This document shows positions 55,516 through 64,000 of a DNA stretch of 64,000 bases, piece by piece (position 1 is the first letter of the stretch; each line of letters begins with the position of its first letter). A program made the position numbers and the translations under genes. Below the pieces are notes generated by a model. It did not search any database, was not told the origin of the DNA, and saw nothing but the letters and a program-made list of their open reading frames with translations. The stretch comes from Tetrapyrgos nigripes (taxonomy: Eukaryota; Basidiomycota; Agaricomycetes; Agaricales; Campanellaceae), in NCBI GenBank assembly GCA_013368315.1, contig JAACJM010000150.1, forward strand, positions 1 to 64,000. The letters run 5' to 3'.

Positions 55516-56717
55516 ATGTCTACCCTACCTACAGTCCTCGTCTTTGGTGGCAGTGGCCTCACAGGGGCATCAATTGTCGCTGCTCTCCTGGAAAGAGAAG
55601 AATTTGTACGCCATTACTGTTTACGAGTATGAGGTCACTTCTCAATGTTCTCTACACTACAGGAAGTCAAAGTCCCCGTTCGTCCTTCATCTATAAATAA
55701 ACCCAGCACTATAGAGCTTCAGAAAAAGGGGGCTACCATCCTTCCGTTTGACATTGCCAGCTCATCGTCCGATGTTCTTCAAGAGTTCGTCTCAGGCGCC
55801 GACACCATTATCTGCGCGATCGTCTTCACTCAGCTTAGTCTTCAATATAAGCTCATCGACGCTGCGAAAAGTGCCGGGGTGGAGCGCTTTGTTCCTTGTG
55901 ATTTTGGGACTCCAGGGCGTAGAGGTGTAAGGAAACTTCATGACCAGGTGGGTTTTAACCAAGTTTCTTCAGTCCGTTTACCCGTCGTTCATGTAAATTC
56001 GCATACAGAAACTAGATGTACGGGAGTATGTTAAAGCTAGTGGGATTGGATATACATTCATTGACGTCGGATTCTGGTGAGCGTTCAAGGTCATCAATGG
56101 ATCCTTTGGAGTCTGATGATATGAACAAGGTATCAACTTCACCTCATGTACACGGACGTCAAAAAGGCCTATGTCCCATGGCTCTACGAAGCATCAAGAT
56201 ATGTCTACAATGGCGGTGTAGTCAAGACAGCCTATACCGACCTCGCCGATATCGGAAAGTTCGTTGCTCGCATAGTGACTGATCCCAGAACGTTGAATCA
56301 ATATGTGAGTTTGCGATGACTGCTTCCAGAAATAATTGACGAGGATCACTGTCTAGGTCTTTGCTTGGGGAGAGGAGATTACCCAACAGGACTTACTCAA
56401 ATACGCCCAAAAATACGGAAATCCGAATGTCGAAATCTTCCCCGTGGGTGTTACAATTTTACAGTCGCGGAGGTCAATACTCATCTAGTTGATAGAAATC
56501 TACAACTGACCTGGAATCCCTCATCGCCGAAGCAAAGGAAAAGAAGCTAGGAACACTAGCATACTGGGATTATCATTACAGCATGTGGGTATTGGGCGAG
56601 AACACGGTTGAGATGGCGAAACTTCCAGAGCTTGGTGGGGCTTTAGATACGAGAGAGCTGTATCCTGACATGGAGGTTAGGCCGCTCGAAGACTACGCCA
56701 TTGAATTCTATAGATAG
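55516..56717 (+). CDS. NmrA-like (isoflavone-reductase type) NAD(P)-binding protein
   Basis: NmrA-like atypical SDR: NAD(P)-binding oxidoreductase or redox sensor, cytosolic. ATG at 55516 (MSTLPTVLVFGGSGLTGASI) with the GGSGLTG dinucleotide motif. After intron 1: EVKVPVRPSSINKPSTIELQ, GADTIICAIVFTQLSLQYKL and AAKSAGVERFVPCDFGTPGR. Intron 2 leads to KLDVREYVKASGIGYTFIDV. Later exons: VPWLYEASRYVYNGGVVKTA, YTDLADIGKFVARIVTDPRT, VFAWGEEITQQDLLKYAQKY, KSTTDLESLIAEAKEKKLGT, and the end ELYPDMEVRPLEDYAIEFYR at 56717. Between IDVGFW (about 56072) and LYTDVKKAYVPW (about 56135) the usual middle segment is short or spliced in a way I cannot fix, and a TGA is read if no intron is placed there. CTATAAAC at 55466 may be the TATA box. 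Confidence 0.8.
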
Positions 56718-57046
56718 ACTGCAGCGCTCGATAATATCTGCAAAATATACTTGAACCCTAACTGTATTACTTATTCCTCAAGGCCTGCCACTGCGAACAT
56801 GATGCCGTTTACACAAACTTTGTGAATCGGTTTCTCGAAATCTGATTGCCTATCATCGATTTACAAAAGATATGCAATCGTTTTACAGAGTGTGCAAACG
56901 GCCTCATGTCCGCAGTTTGCTACACCGTCTGATCAAGGTATGCAAGCAGGGGCTCGAAGTACATTGCGCATTCCTACTTTAGTGATTTTTTGCGGTAATG
57001 TTAAGACCGACGTTAGCAACACTATGTGCTACTAGTTGGTTGTCAT

Positions 57047-57856
57047 TAGGGAACAGCACGGGGATCCCGCGGGGAAAAAATTCTGACCCGTCCCCGTACC
57101 CGTCGATTCCCGTCCCCGCCTTCACGGGTCAAGGGTAACGACGGGGCATACGGGTCCAGAGCAAAACCCGCGGGTTCACGGGTATATATGTACATATACA
57201 TATCACTTCATCAGGAAAAGCCTCATATACAACTTCATGCAATAAAGGAATGAAAAAGACCGAAAAATGCATGAGAATGCGTTAAATTGCAAGATTATGC
57301 ATATTATGCTCCTCATGCAAGTCCTTTCTTGAGTTCCAAAACTTATGCACAATTATGCACATCTTACGCAACAGACTACATAGATATGCATAGATTATAC
57401 TCCTTTACTCGACAATATGCACAGTGAGATACCTGCCTAGTTAGTACACCTAATTAAATATCGTCGTATCCTTCAGGAATTTCAACATCCTCTGCATCCT
57501 TGCTTTTTGAAATGAAATAGCTGAGTCAATAGGATTTTTGCCATTGGCTCTGGCTGTCGCAATAGACTTGCATTTCTTGTTTTTCGTCTGAAGGTTTTCG
57601 GGAATGGGTGAGTCAGGTCGCATTTCTTTCAACAAAGAAGATTTTTCTGTGTATCAAATTTTTCTAAGATCTACATACCTACGAGTCTGGTATAACATTG
57701 ACTGTACAGTTGAGATGATTATGCCGGTGCGGCCACCTCCTAGCAGGCGGCGGGTCGCGGGTTTGGAGCGGGATGAGATAAGCCAATCCGTCCCCGTCCC
57801 CGCCATACCCTGTCCCCGCGACCCGTCACTTACCCGCCAACCCGTGCTATTCCCTA
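57047..57856. mobile_element. 810-bp non-autonomous hAT element, perfect 8-bp TSD
   Basis: TIRs TAGGGAACAGCACGGG (57047) and CCCGTGCTATTCCCTA (ending 57856) differ at one base. The target duplication GTTGTCAT is exact at 57039-57046 and 57857-57864. Both ends carry arrays of CCCGTCCCCG/CGGGTC words, and the middle (57240-57430) carries repeated TATGCA words. No transposase is encoded; a 61-codon open frame on the minus strand (57450-57635) has no known motif. TAGGG ends and the 8-bp duplication identify the hAT superfamily. Confidence 0.9.
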
Positions 57857-58510
57857 GTTGTCATTTCGCGGGTATTTTTAGTAAGTTCCAACTTAAAGGT
57901 TGCGTCATAAGTACTAGTTTCGGCTTGAGAGAAGCGTGACCTCAGTATGGCCCGAGCTCATTCTTGCCACCATCCCACTGCCTACCTTGCTTGTTTCCAG
58001 ACTCTTTATGAAACGCAATATTGGCCCTAGTACTCAGTACCTTGTCAACGAGCGTTTCCTCGAGCAGAGAGACCGATGCTCTTAAAGATCTCGGCCGAGG
58101 TATTGCAGATATTGAAGAATTTCTTCCGTGATGATCGCCTCAATTTCTCAGCAGCTCGTGCCGGGATAGGTCATGTTGACGTCCATTTGCCTGTGGCAAA
58201 ACCTTCGGAGATCACTGAAGAGAATGCAAACGGTACCGTTGCCATCGAGGATCAGCTCACTTTTCTGACTCGAGCTCTGGTTGGGCAGGGTACATAGTCG
58301 ATGGGTACTATTGAACAGAAGCCTAAGAAGCCTCGGGGTGTTCCGAGCCTACTCCTTCCCATTTTTGGTAAGATCTAATCAGTAGCGTGGCTTCAGAGTG
58401 ACCGGAGTGACCGGTATCAGATCGTACCGAACACGGTCTTTACTGTTGTGCAGGCTATGTTCTATATACGTAGCGGCAACTGCATACTTACCTGGGGATG
58501 TAGAAGTGCT
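57857..58510. other. Intergenic with one unrecognised open frame
   Basis: A 73-codon frame at 58076-58297 (MLLKISAEVLQILKNFFRDD) looks mildly protein-like but has no known motif. It could be debris of a retroelement given the LTR-like sequence next to it. Confidence 0.3.
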
Positions 58511-58727
58511 TGTTAGAGCGGTTTGTTAGAGGTTAAGAGCGATGAGTGTTAAGGGAAATCCTTATTCTTGTAGGGCAATCTACGAGCCCTTATATACTGT
58601 TCTAGATAGTACATGTGACTACTTATCTAAGAACTACTGATGTATAGTAAACGTAACTAACTAAATTACTATCTAATCTATATCTAATCTAATGTTGATG
58701 GCTGCTTACTAATTCACCAATTCAACA
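58511..58727 (+). repeat. Possible solo LTR
   Basis: Begins TGTTAGAGCGG and ends CACCAATTCAACA, with a TATA-like CTTATATACTG about 80 bp in and an A/T-rich second half, as in Ty1/copia-type LTRs. No target duplication is seen and no second copy is in the window, so this is tentative. Confidence 0.3.
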
Positions 58728-59294
58728 TTTATGACCGTGATACAGGTAGGTGACACATTGGCCTTATAAAGCAGGTGTAACGCTTTCACGTGACTGTGAC
58801 ATCACCCAAAAAGGGAACAGTGAGTCCCAGTGCATGCGGGGACAACATTTGGGTTGCCATTGGGACTGACTGCATTGTTCTGCTTTACTCTAGGACAGAA
58901 GCTGGATCATTTCATGGGAATTTGTTGCCTCTTCTGACCCCCAGTGATACCTCAATAGGAATTTTTCTCCACGCACATGCACATTGCAGACCTGACACCT
59001 TGGGTGGTGTTGCATATTTCCAAAGATCTCTGTGCAAACTTAAATTTCGGATTTTTCAGTGCCATTTTTGCTCACCCGGATCTACTCCATATGGGACCAA
59101 TTTGAGGCTGAACAGCCATATGGAGTAGCTCCAGCGCCGAGCATAAATTCATCATTTATGTTTGCCCAAAAGATCTTTCAAAATATGCATTGCCGCCCAA
59201 GGTGTGAAATATCAATGAAATATACTCAAGGTACGCGATTGTTTTCATGCCTGAAATTGACTGATGATGGATTTTCTATTCACTGACTGTAAGT
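58728..59294. other. Transposon-rich spacer
   Basis: A 112-codon frame at 58790-59128 has no motif. It contains the 13-bp inverted repeat listed separately. Confidence 0.3.
59082..59129. repeat. Perfect 13-bp inverted repeat
   Basis: CTACTCCATATGG and CCATATGGAGTAG, 22 bp apart, can form a stable hairpin. It is not linked to a gene. Confidence 0.6.
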
Positions 59295-59440
59295 ACGGTG
59301 TACGGTACGGTATACGACCTGTACCCGTACTGTCAAGGACTTTTTCTGCAAGGCATACAGTACGGGTTCGGCATGTCCGTAAAAAATACGACCATATTTT
59401 ATATGGTCATACCTGTACGTGGATACGGTTCCCAGCCCTA
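59295..59440. mobile_element. hAT terminal fragment, family of the 1-998 element
   Basis: GTACGG/CGTACC words as at 820-998, ending GATACGGTTCCCAGCCCTA at 59440 (reverse TAGGGCTGGGAACCG, a hAT-like end). No opposite end or transposase is near, so it is a truncated copy. An inner palindrome lies at ACCATATTTTATATGGT. Confidence 0.55.
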
Positions 59441-59528
59441 ATCTGACATTCTGCTCGCCACTTGTATGTTTTGTTCCTGTTCGCGAGACATGAATGATTT
59501 TGGCGTGTCGTTGATTCGTTGTGTACTA

Positions 59529-59790
59529 CTGTATCATTTCAATCAATTTGTCTGGTCACAGGTCACAGGCCTAAAAATTGACGAAATTTTTGGGCCAGTC
59601 ACAGGTCACCAAGGCCATTGACGAATTGTCCAGGCGGTGACACCTGGATTTATGCCCCAAAAAGAAAATTTTTGTTGCCTTCAGCAGAAAATCTATGGTG
59701 GTCACAGGTCCCACTAGCGATTGACAAAAATTTTATTTCGTTTGCGCAGTCACAGTCACACCCCCTGACGAATTGATCGAAATGGTACAG
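59529..59790. mobile_element. 262-bp MITE, TA target duplication (second member of the 30793 family)
   Basis: Ends CTGTATCATTTCAATCAATT and AATTGATCGAAATGGTACAG, flanked by TA at 59527-59528 and 59791-59792. The interior repeats GGTCACAGGTCAC and TTGACGAA words. It differs from the 30793 copy mainly where that copy has TTCGCGAA. Confidence 0.8.
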
Positions 59791-60849
59791 TATGCCTTAT
59801 ACTTACTAGGAGATGTGCTCGCTCCTCATTCTATTTTTTCTCCATGAATATCACCATTGTTACTTTGTCTTCAACGTGCAAATCTGCACTACTAGTACCA
59901 TACTGTTCCATTCTGTCCCCTCTTCCTTTGGATCAAGAATGTTGCTGGATGTTGCTGCATTCAGAAAGCAGATAAAAGGTCTTGTAGCATTGCCTGCTAA
60001 TTATTTCTGGGACTCAAGGGCTAAAAACATATTGAATTCCAGGTAACTTAGACGAAATGACCAGGCCGAAGTTCAATGAACTTGAAGGAACTTCACATTG
60101 AGGTAGTAAGTAGATGAGTATTGATCAATTTATGTGCATTGTTCCCCAAGTCACAGGAAAGTCATGTAGAGTCTGAAACAGTACAGCCATAGCATAGAAG
60201 TGATAAATATGAGTTCAGTAGAATGAAAACTTCAGCGACGGCCATAGGTGTCGCATGGTTGTGCCCCTATTTGTCTGGCGCGTCACGCGTGCATGACTAT
60301 TGGTTATTCTGCAAATAATAATTTTTTTTTTTGTTTTTTACTACATACATATCAAACGCTCTCCAGCTCTCATCACAGGCTATTTCCATAGGTATGTAGG
60401 TCTATAGGGAAACTGAAGGTTGGAGGCAGCTGATGTGACACACTGTGACCTGGGGAGATGACGCGTTTTTGAGGGTTCCCTGTCACTTCATGGTTTGAAA
60501 CTTCTCGTACCTCGCTTTTCGGGGATATCTAATAGTACCCATCGACTTGGTACCGGGTTGGGCATTGCTTGTGTAGACGCCTTACAGTATTTCACCACTG
60601 AGCGATACACCAAAAACGAACAGGTCATGGCACAGTGGTTTGAGAGCAAATATACAGGAGTTAAGGACATTATAAGGTACTCTACAATCGAAAGTATATA
60701 CATGTAAAATTACTAGTGATTATGGTACGTATGTCAGGAGATATGCGTAGTGCGAGTAAGAAACCACAAAACCGGCTTTTCTGGGTCACTGATACACCTG
60801 TCACGTTGGGTCACAAGTATGTGTGACAGGCATCACACCCAGTAGTTCA
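59791..60849. other. Intergenic or outer part of the pogo element
   Basis: No supported gene. GTCAC/GTGAC words around 60430-60450 and 60790-60835 resemble those at 63190-63230 beyond the transposase start, so part of this stretch may be the pogo element's terminal region. Exact ends could not be fixed. Confidence 0.35.
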
Positions 60850-63133
60850 TCAGTTGTCGTCGTCGTCGCTGGACAGCTTGTCCTCGTTAACAACTATCTC
60901 TTCATAGCCATCATCAGGCTCTGGTACTTTCTTGATTTTCAGCCTGGGAACTGCTGGTTCCAGTGCATATTCTGCATCCTTTGCCTTCGGCTTTGGCTGA
61001 CTCTGTTCCCAGTCTTTCAGCTTCACTCGTCGACTTTTTGCATCAGCTCTCTCCTTCTTCCACTCCAAAACAGCCTCATTAAGTGCTTCCTTTCACTTCT
61101 CATTTCTTCCCTTCCTTTCCCCTTCTTCCTGCTCCCAAATCACAATTTCCTGAGCCTGCTTCTCCTTTGCTGCCTTCCTTTCTCTTTTCTTCTGTTCTTC
61201 TTCCTTCTGTGCCTCTTCGTGTTCCACAACCTTTTTAAAATGCTCATCACCAGTCATAAGGACAGGCAATCCTTCACTTGCAAGCCATCCTTTTTTTTGT
61301 TTTCCTCTCTCCTCCTTCGCCAACAGTTTCTTGTGCAACTGACCACAATACATTTGTTGCAGCACACCAGTAGCCTGCATTTGCAGTGCTTGTTCCTTGT
61401 AGGCCTCAGATTTTCCAATGAGAACCAGTATGGCATCCCTCAGCTCCTTCTCTGCATTTGTCACTGGCTCTCGCTCCAAGAGTTTTGCAATATTCCCCAT
61501 TGGACGTAACTTCACAGGAGAAATAGTAGCCGTTCGAAGTTCAGGTGGCTCTGCTGATGGTTTGATAGGGGAGGATGAGACGAGAAAACCGAGTTCTGAA
61601 TCACGGAGCTCAGAGACAGCGGATCGCACTCGATGATGGCGGTTGGGGGAAATGAATTGGCTGTGGCTTGATGAAGGTGCATCCTCCTCCAGTTCTTCTT
61701 CCATCTCACTTCTTTCCTCTATGGCAGGTAGAGGCTGTATCTTGTCTATCATCAAGTCTTGCACGATCTTCACAGGAGCTGATGGTTCTATGGGGGTAAA
61801 GGCTTTCCATGACGTGTCCTTGCTTGGCACCAGCATGTCTTTGGTAATGACAGTAGGGTCCACCAGCCATAATCCTGTCTTTCGAAATCCCATTTTCACA
61901 AGGTCTTCAGTGACTGAGCCCAGCTGTGCCCGGCCCCATATCAACGCAAATGTATCCTTGTTGAGTTGTTCTCCCATCTCATTATAATGCTTGTCACGTT
62001 CTTCACCAAATGCTTTCTTCAAGGGACTGAAGACGACGACATTGAGAGCTGAGTAGATGTGAGTACCGTGGGCGACATATGCAGGAACATGAATACAATT
62101 TTCTCAGCAGTACTTCAGGAATGCTCGGGAACAGTGGGAAACATGGCTGTCGACAGTAAGAGAGCGGTAGTGTCCATTTGCTTTTGTGCGTGTGTGAAGG
62201 TCGAAGTGTTTTGCCCAAGCAACGCCAATCTGGTTAGTGACCCAACCTTTCTTGGAGTATCTGACACTAAATCCATCAGCATATGTCAGACTGTGAATGG
62301 ATAGGACACAAGTACCTTGCGTTAGCTAGATTTCCATCAAGCCATGACACGCCATAAGCTTTGGCCTTGAAAATGATGATTGGTGGCACAACTGTTCCAT
62401 CTGCACAGATACAGAAAATGATTGTCGTTATTTCCCTTCCTCCCCCTCTATTTTGGTACTGCATCTTCTTTCCTTTCCTTCCAATAACCTTCTTTCGTAC
62501 TCCACTTTGCTCTGTCACTCCAATCTCATCCATGGTATAGACATTTTTTGGATCCAGTGGCTCTCCATCATTCCCAGACTCTGCCAGATTACCAATGATA
62601 TGAAAATAAAGTTTGTTGTTCGCAGGGTTCACAGCTTGTCCACGGAGAGTATCTAGTGCGGCAGCATGGTATGTATGGAGGCGGTTGGAGTGCTTTTTGA
62701 TGAAACGAGCAGGCCAGTTCTTGCTGACACCTGGAAAAGTTGGTAATCGTGCCTTGATTATCTCGTTTGCGTGCTCTGCAAGACGTGCCTGATCTAGAGG
62801 GTGCCCCCATTCTGCACATTCTATTGCAAACTCGATAATCTGGTCAGCCTCCACTGCATTAATCCAGCTCTTGGCTGCATTGGACTCTGCATGGAGAATG
62901 CGACCATTGACCATGGCACGAAGTGTAGCATGGCTCAAGGGTATGTTTACACCAGTTTCCCGACGATACTCGGCAGAAATCTGGGTACAGACAGTTCGGA
63001 AACCTGCAGGTGATTTCTCACCAGTTTGACCTTGCAGTTCCTGGTAGCAAGCAAGGGCACAGATGTAAAGCTTGTTCTTCTCTTCTGTGTCATTTCGTGC
63101 ACGTTTGGTTAAAGATAGCGCATGCTGGCCCAT
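60850..63133 (-). pseudogene. Pogo/Tc5-like DDE transposase, inactivated
   Basis: Cut-and-paste transposase of the pogo group (HTH plus DDE_1). ATG at 63133 (MGQHALSLTKRARNDTEEKN). The CENP-B-type HTH region is LPTFPGVSKNWPARFIKKHS. The DDE domain follows: first Asp in YTMDEIGV (about 62529), REITTIIFCICADGTVVPP, then after one intron (near 62230-62290) second Asp in TVDSHVSH (62149-62151) and the third block THIYSALNVVVFSPLKKAF, where the usual Asp is Asn (AAT, 62041-62043). A TGA interrupts FLKYC*ENCIHV at 62104-62106, and another TGA (61093-61095) stands in RNEK*KEALNEA, where Trp would fit. The C-terminal Lys/Glu-rich helix and acidic end (SSDDDDN, 60850) follow. Three lesions make this copy dead. 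Confidence 0.85.
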
Positions 63134-64000
63134 TCAAAGGAGAAGAAGTCGAGAAGCAGGCCAAAAAAGTCGTGTTGGCCTTGTGTGACATGTGACATGA
63201 ACTGTCAGCGTGACTTGTCACAGCTAACTCTGACAGACACATCTTGGGCTTCTACCAGGACTATTGGCAGACTACGCAACCTGGATGCCTGTGGTACACT
63301 ACTAGAATGCCTCCTGTTTCAAAATATCTACTTGATATGAGCCTGCCCACTCTCGTTCTCTTACAATCTGCAAGATATATTTTTGGATCTGTATGTAAAT
63401 TTAACGAAATCACCCCTCCTTAAGCAGTCTACCAGGGAACAGACAGTTTGAAGTGGTATGACTATGTCTCTCAGCTATACATACATATATGAGACCTTGT
63501 TTGAGCCCTGGGTAGCCTCAGTCACAAAATAAACTACAGTGTATCGGTGAGTGGTGGTGTATCGCTCAGTGGTGAAATACTGTATAGCTTCTCATATTCA
63601 GTTCCATTAAATGGACTGCCCAATATGCTTTCCGTTTCAGTCGCTGTAGAGTACTTAAGTACATAGATTTCACTGACATGTCACGATCTCCTCCTCTACT
63701 TACTCATTTATCTCTAACTGATCGTCATTCGTTACTTCATGTCATACTCTTGTATCATCTTTTCATTAGTTTCTCTACTGATCATAGTCTATAGTATTTA
63801 TACTTCATCGTAGCTTATTGATTCAGTAGTCAAATCAACTCATATTTTCCTCTGCAATCACTTCTTTCCTTCTAAGTCGTCTTTCCATTAAGGGTAGCCC
63901 GAACCCTTACAGTTTGATTTGACTAATGTAAGGGTCACGTCCCTTACTCCATATATAGAGCCTGCAACGGTATTCACACGTACCGAATATTGTGGCCTTT
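63134..64000. other. Right flank of the pogo element; possible LTR edge at the window end
   Basis: GTGACATGTGACATGAAC and CAGCGTGACTTGTCACAG near 63187-63230 may be pogo subterminal repeats. From about 63927 the sequence TGTAAGGG...CCCTTAC followed by CATATATAGAG resembles the start of an LTR with its TATA box, cut off by the window edge. No gene is supported. Confidence 0.35.

Noticed and set aside
60823..61509. 228-codon plus-strand open frame, Leu/Phe-rich
   Set aside because: It is the antisense of the Lys/Glu-rich C-terminal part of the pogo transposase; the minus strand carries the conserved protein.
1..64000. tRNA, rRNA, CRISPR or prokaryotic operon features
   Set aside because: No cloverleaf-like sequence, rRNA segment or regularly spaced repeat array was recognised; gene structure is eukaryotic throughout.

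Overview
The window looks like nuclear DNA of an agaricomycete (mushroom-forming basidiomycete). Protein genes are broken by many short introns (about 45-75 nt, GT...AG). The families are typical of that class: DUF6534 and DUF6535 membrane proteins, a GH5_12 steryl/ceramide glucosidase, an NmrA-like reductase, a relic laccase and a Caf120-type PH protein. hAT and pogo DNA transposons sit at the two ends. No bacterial operons, tRNA, rRNA or CRISPR array were seen. The exact genus cannot be told from the sequence.

Layout. 0-7 kb: 3' end of a decayed hAT element, a DUF6534 membrane gene (-), and an unrecognised gene whose long intron carries a 1.4-kb non-autonomous transposon holding spliced gene-like sequence. 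7.6-13.6 kb: a DUF6535 protein fused to ankyrin repeats (+) and a DHA1-type MFS transporter (+). 13.9-27 kb: two close SDR paralogues in opposite orientation (13.9-15.0 and 22.4-23.6 kb) and a degenerate third copy (26.4-26.8 kb). They surround an NT-C2 domain gene (-), a secreted Gly/Asn-rich protein (-) and three palindromic or TIR elements. 29-35.4 kb: purine nucleoside permease (+), a TA-flanked MITE, and a GH5_12 glycosidase (+). 35.9-42.1 kb: a large low-complexity Caf120/Skg3-like PH protein (-). 43-52.9 kb: a laccase relic (-), a frame-broken S10 serine carboxypeptidase (+), a frame-broken 7TM-like protein (+) and a Ser-rich two-TM protein (-). 53.9-56.7 kb: a tandemly duplicated NmrA locus, first copy degenerate and second largely intact. 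57-64 kb: transposon-rich, with an 810-bp hAT MITE with perfect 8-bp TSD, LTR-like sequence, a second copy of the TA-flanked MITE and an inactivated pogo transposase.

The genes do not form an obvious pathway or biosynthetic cluster. Transporter, SDRs, permease, glycosidase, peptidase and laccase relic fit nutrient uptake, detoxification and lignocellulose life, each acting alone.

A theme that affects reading of the window: at least nine places need a one-base change, mostly in short homopolymers, to rejoin well-conserved protein frames. Affected genes are the ankyrin protein, MFS, NT-C2, Caf120, carboxypeptidase and 7TM. Either the assembly has uncorrected homopolymer errors or several genes are young pseudogenes. 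The transposases, the SDR relic and the laccase relic show stops and lost motif residues and are genuinely decayed. All exon boundaries were read by eye and should be treated as approximate.
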